The position numbers were made by a program, and so were the translations under genes. DNA of 64,000 bases, from assembly GCA_009781755.1 (NCBI GenBank), contig WQVD01000009.1:1-64000 (forward strand), written 5' to 3'. Origin of the DNA: Defluviitaleaceae bacterium. GTDB taxonomy: Bacteria > Bacillota > Clostridia > Lachnospirales > WQUN01. Positions 1-9,914 of the stretch are shown in pieces. The notes under the pieces are model-generated. The model searched no databases. It was given only the letters and a program-made list of their open reading frames with translations, and was not told the origin of the DNA. Within the stretch, counting starts at the first letter, position 1. Each line of letters starts with the position of its first letter.

Positions 1-285
1 TCCAAGCATTTTGCGTATATCCGCATCCTGCAAGCCCCGAGGGCCTACGCTTGCAAAGTCCACGATTTTGTTTGTGGGCTGTACGTGCATCGCTTTTTTC
101 CTCTTGGGTTTGGAAAGGGGGCGTATTTTTCCGTCAACCAAACGCAAGTATGCCGCGCCGTTTTCGGATTCTTCGGCCAAGACAATCATCAACCGGCCTT
201 TGTCCCGCCCTTTCTTGACGAATACAATCCGCCCGGGTAAAAAACTATTATTCCCGTTCGGTCTTTCCACTTTCCCGGTACTCAT
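1..285 (-). CDS. KOW-domain RNA-binding protein (L14e/L6e/L27e-like), partial at window edge
   Basis: Read on the reverse strand, the ATG at 285-283 overlaps the map stop codon (ATGA), so the two are translationally coupled. The 95 visible codons contain GRIVFVKKGRDKGR and later LRLVDGKIRPLSKPKRKK, a KOW-type start followed by a basic stretch. Clostridia and Bacilli commonly carry such a small RNA-binding protein between map and infA, which is the position here. The C-terminus lies outside the window. The exact role of these bacterial KOW proteins is not settled; RNA or ribosome binding is inferred from the fold. Confidence 0.8.
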   Translation of the reverse strand, partial: MSTGKVERPNGNNSFLPGRIVFVKKGRDKGRLMIVLAEESENGAAYLRLVDGKIRPLSKPKRKKAMHVQPTNKIVDFASVGPRGLQDADIRKMLG

Positions 286-1028
286 AAGGTTAAAATCTCC
301 GGGGAACCATCGGTAATCAGCACGGTATTTTCATAGTGGGCAGAAAATTTGCCGTCGCGTGTTACCACGGTCCAAGTGTCTTCATGTATATCCAACTCGT
401 GCGTCCCCACATTTATCATGGGTTCGACAGCGATGGTCATGCCTTTAGTTAATCGAGGTCCGCGTGTTTTTTGTGCTGTGTGTGGTATGGAAGGGTCTTC
501 ATGTACTTGTCGGCCAATGCCGTGCCCACACCAATCCGTTACAACGCTGAAGCCATTATATTGTACATATTCCTCAATGGCGGCACCCATATCATGTAGG
601 TGCTTTCCTTGGCTTGCATGCTTCATGGCTTCGAAGAAGCACCGCTCTGTTACATCAAGCAATTTTTTATGCTTTTCCGAAACATCGCCCACTGCGTGTG
701 TACGTGCCGCATCTGCGTGAAACCGCTTCCAACACACACCCGCATCTATGCTTATAATATCGCCGTTCTTTAGCTTTCGCATACCGGGCACACCGTGAAT
801 GACTTGCTCATTTACGCTAGTGCATATCGCAGCAGGGAAGCCGCGATACCCCAAAAAGGATGGGGCTGCATCTTGCGACTGGATATAATCCAGTGCAATT
901 TCATTCAGCTCCTCGGTTGTGATTCCGGGCTTAATGTACCCAGCCAACAGTTCGTGTAAATCACGGCAAATCTGTCCGGCTTTGCGCATAACGGCAATTT
1001 GGTCATCATTTTTTATAAATATCCCCAT
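282..1028 (-). CDS. map: Type I methionyl aminopeptidase
   Basis: This 248-residue cytosolic metalloenzyme removes the initiator methionine from nascent proteins. The pita-bread metal ligands are visible in order: Asp in ISIDAG, Asp in HADAAR, His in GHGIG, Glu in AVEPM and Glu in HYENTVLIT. Length is normal for type I MetAP without an N-terminal extension. It follows secY by 8 bp. The adk gene that usually separates secY and map in Firmicutes is absent. Confidence 0.97.
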   Translation of the reverse strand: MGIFIKNDDQIAVMRKAGQICRDLHELLAGYIKPGITTEELNEIALDYIQSQDAAPSFLGYRGFPAAICTSVNEQVIHGVPGMRKLKNGDIISIDAGVCWKRFHADAARTHAVGDVSEKHKKLLDVTERCFFEAMKHASQGKHLHDMGAAIEEYVQYNGFSVVTDWCGHGIGRQVHEDPSIPHTAQKTRGPRLTKGMTIAVEPMINVGTHELDIHEDTWTVVTRDGKFSAHYENTVLITDGSPEILTL

Positions 1029-1036
1029 GCAATCGG

Positions 1037-2377
1037 CTAGTTAATGAAGCCTTTGTAATTCCGCATGACGAGTTGGCTTTCCAATTGCTTTACAAACTCC
1101 AGCGCTACGCCGATTACGATCAGGATGGTCGTACCGCCAAAGCCTACACTGATGGGTGCGAAGATATCCAACACGATAGGCGTCAATGCAATCAAGCTAT
1201 AGAACACTGCGCCAATCCAGCTTAAGCGCTTAACCGTAGCGGCTATATAATCGCTCGTAGGCCTGCCGGGGCGAATACCGGGGATAAATCCGCCATTCTT
1301 TTTCATGTTCTCTGCCATTTCTACTGGGTTTACTGCAAAAGATGTATAGAAATGCGTAAACAAGAAAATCATCACGACATACATCAAAACACCAAAGGGA
1401 TGTATCGCCCCGCCTTGACTCGTAAAGTTGAGCCAACGAACCACCGTACCCAGCGTTTCGCCGCCCACAAAGGCATGCACTTGCGCAGGAAAGTGAATCA
1501 ACGACATCGCGAAAATGATGGACATAACACCCGCGATGTTAACTTTAAGCGGAATAAAGGAAGAGTGGTTACCACCAAAATTGGTGCGGCCACCGGCTGC
1601 CTTCTTGGCATATTGCACGGGGATGCGGCGTTCGCCCTCATGCACCAACACAACAAACGCGATGATAAACGCGAATACCGTCAAAATGAGAACCGCTTGC
1701 AACGAACCGATGCCGGACAAAAAGCTTGCGTCACCGCGCGCCAATTCCCAAAGTGCAACCGCTCCGGCGGGCAATCCGGCTAAGATGTTAGCAAAAATCA
1801 AGAACGATGCACCGGAACCGATGCCTTTTTCCGTTAATAATTCTGCCAACCACATGATAAAAATTGTACCTGTCATCATCGCAACTGCAGCCACGATGTA
1901 TACAAGCATATTTTGATGATAGAAGAGGTTCCATTCGGGGTTGCCTTGGAAACGGGTATAGGTAAATACCATACCTGCAGCTTGTACAGCAGCCATGATA
2001 ACCGCTAAATAACGCGTGATTTGGCCGATTTTTTTGCGACCTTCTTCGCCGTCTTCTTTTTGCATTTTTTGCAATGCGGGTATGGCGTAGGTCAACAGCT
2101 GCATTATAATCGATGCGGTAATGTACGGCGCAATACCCATGAAGAACACGGACGCAAAACCGCCGCCCATTATCAACGAGAAAATAGTTCCGCCCAATGT
2201 GGCTTGTATATCTCCGTAGCCGAAACGCGCTTGATAGAGCATTTCCAAGTCGATACCCGGTAACGGTACTACCGAACCGATACGGTATATAAACAACAGC
2301 AACAAGATGAACAAGATTTTTCTGCGGATATCTTGCACACGCCATGCGTTAGCAAATATTTTAAACAAATTTACCAC
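1037..2377 (-). CDS. secY: Protein translocase subunit SecY
   Basis: A 446-residue channel subunit of the Sec translocon with ten predicted membrane segments. It begins with the characteristic RVQDIRRKILF stretch before TM1. The plug/TM2 region (YITASIIMQLL) and the cytoplasmic loop between TM8 and TM9 (KKNGGFIPGIRPG) are visible. It is the last gene of the classical spc block before map. The start ATG fits family alignments from memory. Confidence 0.97.
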   Translation of the reverse strand: MVNLFKIFANAWRVQDIRRKILFILLLLFIYRIGSVVPLPGIDLEMLYQARFGYGDIQATLGGTIFSLIMGGGFASVFFMGIAPYITASIIMQLLTYAIPALQKMQKEDGEEGRKKIGQITRYLAVIMAAVQAAGMVFTYTRFQGNPEWNLFYHQNMLVYIVAAVAMMTGTIFIMWLAELLTEKGIGSGASFLIFANILAGLPAGAVALWELARGDASFLSGIGSLQAVLILTVFAFIIAFVVLVHEGERRIPVQYAKKAAGGRTNFGGNHSSFIPLKVNIAGVMSIIFAMSLIHFPAQVHAFVGGETLGTVVRWLNFTSQGGAIHPFGVLMYVVMIFLFTHFYTSFAVNPVEMAENMKKNGGFIPGIRPGRPTSDYIAATVKRLSWIGAVFYSLIALTPIVLDIFAPISVGFGGTTILIVIGVALEFVKQLESQLVMRNYKGFIN

Positions 2378-2432
2378 CTCTACGGGTCAACTGCGGGCAT
2401 TAAATCCCACGATCAACGAAGTTAACGCGTAC

Positions 2433-2888
2433 TTACTTGGAATACTTGCTAACTACTTCGGCTTTGCCACCGGCGGCGTTGATTTTTTCCACCGCAGATT
2501 CGCTGAAGTGATTGACTTTAACGGTCAGCTTCTTTTTCAAATCGCCGTTACCCAAGATTTTCACACCGTCACGCGGGTTGGACAATAAACCTTTTTGTTT
2601 TAAGGCATCAATATCAACTACGGCGTTATCGTCAAATACATTCAGTAACGCAACATTGATAGCCACGATTTCTTTCGAATTGCGGCAAGTAAAACCGCGT
2701 TTGGGTAAACGGCGGTACAAAGGCATTTGACCGCCTTCAAATCCTACCTTGCCGCCCGAACCCGAGCGTGAACGTTGCCCTTTGTGCCCGCGGCCAGCGG
2801 TTTTGCCGTTGCCCGAACCATGTCCACGGCCTCTGCGCCAACCTTTTGTGGTTGAACCTTCGGCCGGTTTGGTTTCTCCCAGTCTCAT
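2433..2888 (-). CDS. rplO: 50S ribosomal protein L15
   Basis: 151 residues, normal for L15. The Gly/Arg-rich N-terminal tail ([17 protein letters not shown]) that threads into 23S rRNA is followed by the [18 protein letters not shown] family motif. The start overlaps the rpmD stop by 4 bp (2885-2888), so translation is coupled. It lies upstream of secY, as in other Firmicutes. Confidence 0.97.
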   Translation of the reverse strand: MRLGETKPAEGSTTKGWRRGRGHGSGNGKTAGRGHKGQRSRSGSGGKVGFEGGQMPLYRRLPKRGFTCRNSKEIVAINVALLNVFDDNAVVDIDALKQKGLLSNPRDGVKILGNGDLKKKLTVKVNHFSESAVEKINAAGGKAEVVSKYSK

Positions 2889-3070
2889 GCTTGTACCTCC
2901 TCGACTTTCAATAGGTACCCGATTTGATGAATCATTCCGCGGATGGCGGGGTTGTCTTTTTGTGTAACGCTTGCTCCCAGCTTGCGCAGACCCAGTGCTT
3001 TTGCTGTGAGCCTATGCTTGGGTTTGCACCCGATAGGTGACTTTACTAATGTGATCTTTAACTCAGCCAT
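2885..3070 (-). CDS. rpmD: 50S ribosomal protein L30
   Basis: 61 residues, the usual size. It shows the L30 signature [10 protein letters not shown] near the N-terminus and [20 protein letters not shown] after it. It overlaps the 3' end of rpsE by 8 bp and the start of rplO by 4 bp, giving a tightly coupled rpsE-rpmD-rplO unit. Confidence 0.96.
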   Translation of the reverse strand: MAELKITLVKSPIGCKPKHRLTAKALGLRKLGASVTQKDNPAIRGMIHQIGYLLKVEEVQA

Positions 3071-3572
3071 TGACCAGCACCTCCTCTACGGATTTGCCGC
3101 GTAGACGTGCCACTTCGGAAGGCGTTCTCATGCGTTGCAAACCTTCCATTGTTGCTTTAACGACGTTGTGCTTATTATTTGAACCTATGGATTTGGTTAC
3201 GATATTTCGAATACCCGCCAATTCCAACACAGCGCGCATGGCACCGCCTGCAATGATACCCGTACCTTCGGGAGCAGGGCGCATTAGCACCTTCGCTGCA
3301 CCAAAGTGCCCGAGGATTTCATGATATAAGCTTGCGTTTTCGTTGGTTTCGAGGAAGAGGAGATTTTTCATTGCGTCCTCTTTGCCCTTGCGGATGGCCT
3401 CGGGGATTTCTTTTGCCTTGCCCAAGCCCACGCCCACGTGGCCGTTTTCGTCGCCCACCACCACAAGCGCCGCAAAGCGGAATATTCGTCCGCCTTTTAC
3501 CACTTTGGTTACGCGGTTGATGGTAACCACGCGGTCTTTAAGGTCCAAACCGTTTGCATTAATCTTTTTCAT
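3063..3572 (-). CDS. rpsE: 30S ribosomal protein S5
   Basis: 169 residues. The S5 double-stranded RNA binding domain ([17 protein letters not shown]) and the C-terminal domain ([23 protein letters not shown]) are intact. It functions in the 30S decoding centre and translational accuracy. It sits between rplR and rpmD as expected in the spc operon. Confidence 0.97.
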   Translation of the reverse strand: MKKINANGLDLKDRVVTINRVTKVVKGGRIFRFAALVVVGDENGHVGVGLGKAKEIPEAIRKGKEDAMKNLLFLETNENASLYHEILGHFGAAKVLMRPAPEGTGIIAGGAMRAVLELAGIRNIVTKSIGSNNKHNVVKATMEGLQRMRTPSEVARLRGKSVEEVLVNG

Positions 3573-3584
3573 CTGGTTTCTCCT

Positions 3585-3959
3585 TTAAAACTTCAATCCG
3601 GCTTCGCGTGCTGCGTCCGCCAGGGCTTTTACTTTGCCGTGGTATAAATAACCTGCGCGATCAAACACCACGGATTCGATGCCTTTATCCAACGCTTTCT
3701 TGGCTACACTCAAGCCTACGGCTTTGGCAGCATCAATGTTGGAAGTTGATTTTAAGCTGTCGGCTTTCACCAAAGAAGCATCCATGGTGGACGCGCTGGC
3801 CAATGTATGTCCGGCTACGTCGTCAATAATTTGCGCATAAATATATTTGTTGGACTTGAATACGGACAAGCGAGGGCGAGCCGCTGTGCCAGTAACATAC
3901 CGGCGCATTTTATAATGCCTCTTACGCCGCGCAACCGCGCGTGAAGGTTTGTTTATCAT
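3585..3959 (-). CDS. rplR: 50S ribosomal protein L18
   Basis: 124 residues, normal for L18. It has the basic N-terminus followed by [20 protein letters not shown], the 5S rRNA-binding core. The C-terminal helix ends in [12 protein letters not shown], typical of the family. Neighbours rplF and rpsE are in standard order. Confidence 0.97.
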   Translation of the reverse strand: MINKPSRAVARRKRHYKMRRYVTGTAARPRLSVFKSNKYIYAQIIDDVAGHTLASASTMDASLVKADSLKSTSNIDAAKAVGLSVAKKALDKGIESVVFDRAGYLYHGKVKALADAAREAGLKF

Positions 3960-3970
3960 AGCGGGCCTCC

Positions 3971-4513
3971 CTATTTCTTGCCGGACTTACCGGCTTTGCG
4001 CCTGATGCGCTCGGTTTCATATTTAATCCCTTTGCCTTTGAACGGTTCGGGAGGTCTTTTAAATCGAATGTTGGCGGCATATTGACCTACTTTTTCCTTG
4101 TCAATGCCGGAAATCGTGATCTTGTTATTGCCTTCGACTTCGGAGGTCACACCATCCGGGTCTTCCATCACGACGGGATGTGAATAGCCCAACGTCAGGG
4201 TCAACTTGTTGCCGGCTTTTGCCGCGCGGTAACCAGTGCCGTTGATTTCTAATTTTTTTTCGTAACCTTGCGTTACACCCACAACCATGTTGTTGATCAA
4301 GGTGCGAGTAAGCCCATGCAGGGCTTTGTTGCGCTTCAAGTCGTTGGGACGTTCGATAGTCAATTGCCCGTCTTCTTGTGCGATGTTCATGTATTCGGAA
4401 AGTTTACGCGTAAGCGTACCTTTGGGCCCCGTTACCGTTAAATGATTGCCCGGTTTTAACTCAATTTTGACACCGGCCGGTAAAGCAACGGGTAGTTTGC
4501 CAATCCGTGACAT
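3971..4513 (-). CDS. rplF: 50S ribosomal protein L6
   Basis: 180 residues. It begins [15 protein letters not shown] and ends with the L6 signature around [20 protein letters not shown]. Two tandem L6 folds are expected and the length agrees. The start is preceded by an AAGGAG-type site on the reverse strand. Confidence 0.97.
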   Translation of the reverse strand: MSRIGKLPVALPAGVKIELKPGNHLTVTGPKGTLTRKLSEYMNIAQEDGQLTIERPNDLKRNKALHGLTRTLINNMVVGVTQGYEKKLEINGTGYRAAKAGNKLTLTLGYSHPVVMEDPDGVTSEVEGNNKITISGIDKEKVGQYAANIRFKRPPEPFKGKGIKYETERIRRKAGKSGKK

Positions 4514-4563
4514 GGTCTGCAGCTCCTTCCAAATGAGTACAAATTAATACTTAATTGCCTTTC

Positions 4564-4962
4564 TTACCAAACAAATGCCAAAACTTCTCCACCAATACCT
4601 GCTTGGCGCGCTTCGTTATCGGTCAAAATTCCTTTGTTTGTAGAAACAATTGCACAGCCCAAACCGTTCAATACACGCGGCAAATCCTCGCAATTGGCAT
4701 ACACGCGCAATCCCGGTTTGGAAATACGCTTGATGCCCGCGATTACTTTGTCGTGCTTGGTACGTCCATATTTTAGTGTAATGCGCATCGTTTTCTTTAC
4801 ACCGTCTTGCAAAACTTCAAAACCCTTAAGGTAACCTTCGCGCACTAAAATGTTGGCGATGTCCACCTTCATTTTGGACGAAGGTACTTCCACCGTGGTG
4901 TGCCGAGCCGATGTTGCATTACGGATTCTGGTGAGCATATCTGCGATAGGGTCAGATAACAT
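4564..4962 (-). CDS. rpsH: 30S ribosomal protein S8
   Basis: 132 residues, standard length. It begins [16 protein letters not shown] and ends with the conserved [20 protein letters not shown] and LAFVW. It binds the central domain of 16S rRNA. In E. coli S8 is the translational repressor of the spc operon; whether that applies here cannot be judged from the sequence. Confidence 0.97.
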   Translation of the reverse strand: MLSDPIADMLTRIRNATSARHTTVEVPSSKMKVDIANILVREGYLKGFEVLQDGVKKTMRITLKYGRTKHDKVIAGIKRISKPGLRVYANCEDLPRVLNGLGCAIVSTNKGILTDNEARQAGIGGEVLAFVW

Positions 4963-5045
4963 AATTGCCCCTCCTTATAATGAGGGCATTGCCCTCAGCT
5001 TGCACATTCATAGCACGAATGTGATTGTGTGTCTCGATTTTTGGT

Positions 5046-5231
5046 TTACCAGCTTGCTTTGCGCACACCGGGAATTTGCCCTTTGTAGGCAAGCTCGCGG
5101 AAGCAAATACGACAGATGCCGTACTTGCGTAAAGTCGCATGGGGGCGGCCGCAGATGTTGCAACGGTTGTATGCCCGCGTGGAAAACTTAGGTGGTTTCT
5201 TGCATTTTAATACCAATGCTTTTTTTGCCAT
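5046..5231 (-). CDS. rpsN: 30S ribosomal protein S14, zinc-binding type
   Basis: 61 residues, the short zinc-dependent S14 (type Z). Two CxxC pairs, CNIC and CRIC, form the zinc ribbon. The family sequence [20 protein letters not shown] is intact. The zinc form in the main spc operon is typical of Firmicutes. The 84-bp gap to rpsH is longer than most gaps in this operon. Confidence 0.97.
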   Translation of the reverse strand: MAKKALVLKCKKPPKFSTRAYNRCNICGRPHATLRKYGICRICFRELAYKGQIPGVRKASW

Positions 5232-5258
5232 GCCTGATTACCTCCGCAATCTTTTTGC

Positions 5259-5801
5259 TTAGCTTCTAACAAAAGGCATTCCGAACAGTGCCAGCAGTTC
5301 TCGCGCTTCTTCGTCGGTTTGTGCGGTGGTAACGAACACCACTTCCATGCCTCTTAATTTGTCAATTTTATCGAAGGAAATCTCCGGGAAAATTAATTGT
5401 TCCTTGATTCCCAAGGTGTAGTTACCGCGACCATCAAAAGCATCGGGGCTTACGCCGCGGAAGTCGCGTACACGGGGGATTGATACGTTAATCAAACGAT
5501 CAACAAAGCTGTACATCTTCGCGCCGCGCAAGGTTACTTTGCAACCTACGGGCATTCCGGCACGCAGTTTAAATGCCGATATAGACTTTTTGGCCTTGGT
5601 CACGATAGGTTTTTGTCCGGTGATTACGGCCATGTCGCCTGTTGCGTGCTCGATAACTTTGGCGTTTTCCTTCGCTTCGCCCAAGCCCATGTTGACGACG
5701 ACTTTTTCGATTTTGGGTACGGCCATTTTGTTCTTATAGCCGAACTTTTTCATCATGCCATCGACGACATCCGTGTTATATTGTTCTTTCAAACGGCTCA
5801 T
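5259..5801 (-). CDS. rplE: 50S ribosomal protein L5
   Basis: 180 residues, normal. The signature [14 protein letters not shown] and the [17 protein letters not shown] segment are present. The C-terminus is [12 protein letters not shown], as usual for bacterial L5. It binds 5S rRNA with L18. A hairpin lies between it and rplX. Confidence 0.97.
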   Translation of the reverse strand: MSRLKEQYNTDVVDGMMKKFGYKNKMAVPKIEKVVVNMGLGEAKENAKVIEHATGDMAVITGQKPIVTKAKKSISAFKLRAGMPVGCKVTLRGAKMYSFVDRLINVSIPRVRDFRGVSPDAFDGRGNYTLGIKEQLIFPEISFDKIDKLRGMEVVFVTTAQTDEEARELLALFGMPFVRS

Positions 5802-5862
5802 ATGAATCCTCCGAATCAGTGAACCGAAAATCGAAATGGATCAATTCGTTTTCGGTGAACAT

Positions 5863-5881
5863 TTTTCGCCAAAGGCGAAAA
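5863..5881 (-). promoter_or_regulatory. Perfect 8-bp hairpin in the rplX-rplE gap
   Basis: An 8-bp stem with a three-base loop (TTTTCGCC, loop, GGCGAAAA) lies in the 88-bp gap between rplX and rplE. It has only a short T tract, so it may attenuate transcription, mark a processing site or stabilise mRNA. No function can be assigned from sequence alone. Confidence 0.45.
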
Positions 5882-5889
5882 GATTACTT

Positions 5890-6252
5890 TTAGTCAACGA
5901 CTTCGCCGGTGGATTTGGCGATGCGCTGTTTTTTTACAACACGCTTGCCGTCTTCCTCGGTGACTTCAACTTTATAACCCAAGCGGGTGGGCTTACCTTT
6001 GTGCAGGTACATGACGTTAGAGATGGCCAACGGTGCCTCGCGGCGGGTGATACCGCCGGTTTGGTTGGCGCGGTTGGGTTTTTGGTGCTTTGTTTGCATG
6101 TTTACGCCCTCAACAATGACTTTGCCGTAGGAGCGATCTACTTTCAACACTTTGCCCGTCAAGCCAACGGCTTTGCCGGCAATAACTTGCACGGTGTCGC
6201 CACGCTTGATTTTTATTTTATGATCGATTCTTGGGGTTGCAGGTTTAGCCAT
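5890..6252 (-). CDS. rplX: 50S ribosomal protein L24
   Basis: 120 residues, about 15 longer than common bacterial L24. The KOW motif (KIKRGDTVQVIAGKAVGLTG) and HQKPNRANQTGGI are clear. The extra length is a charged C-terminal tail after the usual end (TEEDGKRVVKKQRIAKSTGE). L24 starts 50S assembly and lies near the polypeptide exit tunnel. It is 2 bp from rplN. Confidence 0.97.
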   Translation of the reverse strand: MAKPATPRIDHKIKIKRGDTVQVIAGKAVGLTGKVLKVDRSYGKVIVEGVNMQTKHQKPNRANQTGGITRREAPLAISNVMYLHKGKPTRLGYKVEVTEEDGKRVVKKQRIAKSTGEVVD

Positions 6253-6254
6253 GA

Positions 6255-6623
6255 CTACAGCACCTCCGGCGCAAGAGAGATTATGCGGGTGAATTGCTTC
6301 TCGCGCAGTTCACGCGCCACGGGGCCAAAAATACGTGTGCCCCTGGGGGTTTTGTCCTCTTTGATGATAACAGCGGCGTTTTCGTCGAAGCGGATAGAAG
6401 AACCATCGGAACGGCTCAAGCCTTTTACGGTGCGCACGATAACTGCGCGTACTACTTCGCCTTTTTTTACTACACCGCCGGGGTTGGCGTCTTTTACGGA
6501 GCAAACGATGATGTCGCCTACGTTTCCGTAACGCCTTTTACTACCGCCCAGCACACGGATGCAGAATAATTCTTTTGCGCCCGAATTATCGGCGGCATTT
6601 AAACGTGATTGTTGTTGAATCAT
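6255..6623 (-). CDS. rplN: 50S ribosomal protein L14
   Basis: 122 residues, exactly the usual length. It begins [18 protein letters not shown] and has the signature [15 protein letters not shown]. The C-terminal [20 protein letters not shown] is typical. It lies between rpsQ and rplX in canonical order. Confidence 0.98.
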   Translation of the reverse strand: MIQQQSRLNAADNSGAKELFCIRVLGGSKRRYGNVGDIIVCSVKDANPGGVVKKGEVVRAVIVRTVKGLSRSDGSSIRFDENAAVIIKEDKTPRGTRIFGPVARELREKQFTRIISLAPEVL

Positions 6624-6640
6624 TTGCGGCCACTTCTCCT

Positions 6641-6913
6641 TTACTTCGCCTTTTCAAGAATCGTAACCAGACGCCAGCGTTTTTCTTTAGAGAGGGGACG
6701 CGTTTCCATGACCCGCACTCTGTCGCCAACACCGCACGAATTTTCCTCGTCGTGGGCTTTTAATTTGTAGGTGCGCTTTACGATTTTTCCAATTAAGGGA
6801 TGGCGTACTCGGTTCTCTACAGCCACCACGATTGTTTTATCCATTTTGTCGCTTACGACACGGCCTACGCGGGTTTTGCGCAGATTGCGTTCGACGTTTG
6901 CTTGATTTTCCAT
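6641..6913 (-). CDS. rpsQ: 30S ribosomal protein S17
   Basis: 90 residues. The core [17 protein letters not shown] and [19 protein letters not shown] are diagnostic of S17. It ends [13 protein letters not shown]. It is spaced 3 bp from rpmC. Confidence 0.97.
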   Translation of the reverse strand: MENQANVERNLRKTRVGRVVSDKMDKTIVVAVENRVRHPLIGKIVKRTYKLKAHDEENSCGVGDRVRVMETRPLSKEKRWRLVTILEKAK

Positions 6914-6916
6914 CTG

Positions 6917-7186
6917 CTACCTCCCGGCCTTCTCCGACGCGAGTCGGTTGCGTTTTGTTTTTTTACCTTGCGGCTTTTCGCCGTTTTCCCATTTCCTCTG
7001 GCTCATGACCGTGAGAACGCGGGCGATGTTTTTCCGTACTTCGTTTATGCGTGCGGTGTTATCCAATTGGTTGGTGGCGTTTTGGAAGCGTAGGTTAAAC
7101 AGTTCCTTCTTTGCGTTTACCAACTCTACGTTCAACTCTTCTACGGATTTATCGCTCAAGGTTTCTAAATATTTCGTTGATTTCAC
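6917..7186 (-). CDS. rpmC: 50S ribosomal protein L29 with C-terminal extension
   Basis: The N-terminal 66 residues are normal L29 ([22 protein letters not shown], then [11 protein letters not shown]). A basic tail of about 23 residues ([20 protein letters not shown]) follows, giving 89 residues instead of about 65. L29 sits beside L23 at the exit tunnel. The start fits [12 protein letters not shown] after a GGAGGGTGAG site. Confidence 0.96.
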   Translation of the reverse strand: MKSTKYLETLSDKSVEELNVELVNAKKELFNLRFQNATNQLDNTARINEVRKNIARVLTVMSQRKWENGEKPQGKKTKRNRLASEKAGR

Positions 7187-7202
7187 ACTCTCACCCTCCT
7201 TG

Positions 7203-7682
7203 TTACGAGCCGGCTACAGCGGCTGCGGCTTTAGCTTCTAACGCTTTTGCCTCGGCTTCCATTGCCGCTTTTTGCTCTGCTTTGGAGATAATTTTGCATT
7301 TAATCGGCAGCTTGTAGGTCGCTAGCTTTAATGCTTTGCGTGCGACTTCTTCTTCGACACCCGCGACTTCAAACATGACGCGGCCGGGTTTTACTACGGC
7401 TACCCAGTACTCGGGCGAGCCTTTACCGGAACCCATCCTTGTTTCTGCAGGTTTCTGCGTAACGGGCTTGTCGGGGAAAATTTTAATCCATACTTTACCG
7501 CCGCGTTTCATGGTCCGGTTCATAACGATACGCGCAGCCTCGATTTGGTTGGCGGTGATCCAGCAGGGCTCGGTGGCTACGATACCGAAGTCACCGTAAG
7601 TGATGGTGTTACCGCGCAGTGCCTTTCCGGTCATTCGACCGCGGAACTGCTTGCGTCTTTTTACGCGTTTTGGCATCAGCAT
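7203..7682 (-). CDS. rplP: 50S ribosomal protein L16
   Basis: 159 residues. The family start [16 protein letters not shown] is preceded by AAGGAG eight bases upstream, which fixes the start at 7682. The [18 protein letters not shown] signature is intact. An Ala/Glu-rich tail of about 20 residues extends the usual C-terminus. The first 74 bp overlap the rpsC reading frame in another frame, an unusually long overlap for this gene pair. Confidence 0.96.
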   Translation of the reverse strand: MLMPKRVKRRKQFRGRMTGKALRGNTITYGDFGIVATEPCWITANQIEAARIVMNRTMKRGGKVWIKIFPDKPVTQKPAETRMGSGKGSPEYWVAVVKPGRVMFEVAGVEEEVARKALKLATYKLPIKCKIISKAEQKAAMEAEAKALEAKAAAAVAGS

Positions 7683-8358
7683 ATTCGCTCGCTCCTTCCC
7701 TTCTCCCTCTAGCCTGGCCGGGGAGGACTTCGCCTTTGTAAATCCACGTCTTTACGCCCAGTTTCCCGTAAGTCGTGTCGGCTTCGGCAAAGCCGTAATC
7801 TATATCTGCACGTAGTGTTTGCAGGGGGATAGTGCCTTCGTGGTAGTGCTCAGTACGAGCGATATCTGCGCCGCCCAAACGACCGCCTACTGCGGTTTTG
7901 ATACCCTTGGCACCCATTTTCATTGCGCGTTGCATGGCTTGCTTCATGGCGCGGCGGAATGTTACGCGGTTCTCGAGGTCTTTAGCAATCGTTTCGGCTA
8001 CGAGTTGTGCGTTTAACTCAGGGCGTTTGATTTCTTGGATGGATACGTCGGCTTTGCAATCTTTGGGATCCTTGCCGATGAGCTTTTGCACCTCTTCTGT
8101 CAAGTCGGCGATAGCTTGACCATTGCGACCGATGATAACGCCGGGGGATGCCGTGTGGATGATGACCTTGACGTTGCTGGAGGTGCGTTTAATTTCGATA
8201 CGGGCGATTTTGGCCGCGTATAATTTTGTTTTGATGAATTTGCGCAGGTTATGGTCTTCTAACAAAAACTTTGCGAAGTCTTTTTCTGCGTACCACACCG
8301 AATCCCAATCTTTACAGATACCCAGGCGCAGTCCATGGGGATTAACTTTTTGACCCAT
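7609..8358 (-). CDS. rpsC: 30S ribosomal protein S3 with long C-terminal tail
   Basis: 249 residues, against roughly 215-230 in most Firmicutes. The KH domain ([19 protein letters not shown]) and the C-terminal S3 domain ([21 protein letters not shown]) are intact. The body ends at [10 protein letters not shown], after which a basic tail of about 37 residues continues, its last 24 codons running into rplP in another frame. Either the tail is genuine overprinted sequence or a frameshift hides an earlier stop. Confidence 0.95.
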   Translation of the reverse strand: MGQKVNPHGLRLGICKDWDSVWYAEKDFAKFLLEDHNLRKFIKTKLYAAKIARIEIKRTSSNVKVIIHTASPGVIIGRNGQAIADLTEEVQKLIGKDPKDCKADVSIQEIKRPELNAQLVAETIAKDLENRVTFRRAMKQAMQRAMKMGAKGIKTAVGGRLGGADIARTEHYHEGTIPLQTLRADIDYGFAEADTTYGKLGVKTWIYKGEVLPGQARGRREGASEYADAKTRKKTQAVPRSNDRKGTAR

Positions 8359-8359
8359 A

Positions 8360-8758
8360 CTAGCTCTCCTTCTTCTCGTTCAAGATAATGGTGATGTGGC
8401 ATGATTTCTTGTTAATTCGATAGGCGCGGCCTTTCGCACGGGGTTGGATGCGCTTCATTGTGGGGCCCTGGTTGGCGATGACTTCTTGTACGTAGAGCTC
8501 TTCAGGATCCATGGAATGATTTTCTTGCGCGTTGGCCACGGCTGATTTGAGCACCTTGCCTGCCAAATATGCGCCGTAACGCGGGTTATATCTTAGGATG
8601 GATTCTGCCACGTTTACAGGCTTACCTTTAATTTGTTCCAACACGATGCGCGCTTTGGTGTCGGAAATGCGGGCAAACATGTGGTGCGCATGAGGGCGCT
8701 TTTCGCGGTTTTCCTTATTACGTTCAGCCTTGTACTGGCTGCGTGAACCTTTTGCCAT
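8360..8758 (-). CDS. rplV: 50S ribosomal protein L22
   Basis: 132 residues. The L22 core [20 protein letters not shown] and the C-terminal [20 protein letters not shown] are present. The beta-hairpin that lines the exit tunnel falls in the second part. The basic N-terminal extension ([20 protein letters not shown]) adds about 20 residues. Confidence 0.97.
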   Translation of the reverse strand: MAKGSRSQYKAERNKENREKRPHAHHMFARISDTKARIVLEQIKGKPVNVAESILRYNPRYGAYLAGKVLKSAVANAQENHSMDPEELYVQEVIANQGPTMKRIQPRAKGRAYRINKKSCHITIILNEKKES

Positions 8759-8774
8759 TGTGTGTTCCTCCTAC

Positions 8775-9059
8775 CTATCTTACGCGGGAGCGTTTTTCTG
8801 CGTCTTTGCCGTGACCGCGATAGGTGCGGGTGGCTGCGAATTCGCCCAGCTTGTGGCCAACCATATCTTCCGTGATGTATACGGGCACATGCTTGCGTCC
8901 GTCATGCACTGCGATGGTCAGGCCAATCATTTCGGGGAATATGGTGGAGCGGCGTGACCAAGTCTTAATAACGGTTTTATTGGAAACGTCGGCCATGGCA
9001 TCCACTTTTTTAAGCAGGTGGGCGTCTGCGAACGGCCCTTTCTTTAATGAACGACCCAT
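8775..9059 (-). CDS. rpsS: 30S ribosomal protein S19
   Basis: 94 residues, normal. It begins [19 protein letters not shown] and has the signature [20 protein letters not shown], ending [19 protein letters not shown]19 binds with S13 in the 30S head. Confidence 0.98.
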   Translation of the reverse strand: MGRSLKKGPFADAHLLKKVDAMADVSNKTVIKTWSRRSTIFPEMIGLTIAVHDGRKHVPVYITEDMVGHKLGEFAATRTYRGHGKDAEKRSRVR

Positions 9060-9068
9060 GAAGCCCTC

Positions 9069-9902
9069 CTATTTCTTGCCGCGCTTGCGGACGATATATT
9101 TGTTGGTTTGCTTGTTCTTTTTACGGGTTTTGTAGCCCAGTGCGGGCTTGCCCCAAGGAGTTGAGGGCGAGGGGCGACCGATGGGTGCGCGTCCTTCACC
9201 ACCACCGTGGGGGTGATCGTTCGGGTTCATAACCGAACCACGAACGGTGGGGCGAATGCCCATGTGGCGCTTTTTACCTGCTTTACCGACGTTGATGAGC
9301 TCGTAGTCAAGATTGCCGATTTGGCCGATGGTGGCGCGGCAGTTGACGGGCACCAAACGCATCTCTCCGGAGGGGAGACGCACGGTGGCGTACTTTTCGT
9401 CTTTTGCCATGAGCTGTGCCACATTGCCTGCGGAGCGAACAAGCTGCCCGCCGCGTCCCAACTTCATTTCGATGTTGTGGATTTCGGTGCCGACGGGGAT
9501 GACGCGCATGGGGAGTGCGTTTCCGGCGCGGACTTCCGCTTCTTCGCCGCTCATGAGGGTATCGCCTACTTTGACGCCGTGCGGAGAAAGGATGTAGCGC
9601 TTTTCGCCGTCAACATAGAACAGGAGTGCGATATAAGCGGAACGATTGGGATCATATTCGATAGCAGCCACGCGTGCGGGGATGCCGTCTTTGTTGCGCT
9701 TGAAGTCGATGATGCGGTACTTAATTTTTGCCCCGCCGCCACGATGGCGCACAGTGATTTTACCTTGGTTGTTGCGCCCCGAGTTGGTCTTGAGGTGCAC
9801 GGTCAAGGATTTTTCCGGTGTCTTTTTGGTGACTTCGGCGAAGTCGGACACGGTCATCTGACGCAGTGATGGCGTGATGGGTCTGTATCGCTTAATGCCC
9901 AT
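9069..9902 (-). CDS. rplB: 50S ribosomal protein L2
   Basis: 277 residues, the usual length. The peptidyl-transferase-region signature is present near the end ([20 protein letters not shown], with the conserved His of HPHGGG). The N-terminal OB-like part ([18 protein letters not shown]) is intact. Confidence 0.98.
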   Translation of the reverse strand: MGIKRYRPITPSLRQMTVSDFAEVTKKTPEKSLTVHLKTNSGRNNQGKITVRHRGGGAKIKYRIIDFKRNKDGIPARVAAIEYDPNRSAYIALLFYVDGEKRYILSPHGVKVGDTLMSGEEAEVRAGNALPMRVIPVGTEIHNIEMKLGRGGQLVRSAGNVAQLMAKDEKYATVRLPSGEMRLVPVNCRATIGQIGNLDYELINVGKAGKKRHMGIRPTVRGSVMNPNDHPHGGGEGRAPIGRPSPSTPWGKPALGYKTRKKNKQTNKYIVRKRGKK

Positions 9903-9914
9903 AATTCATTCTCC

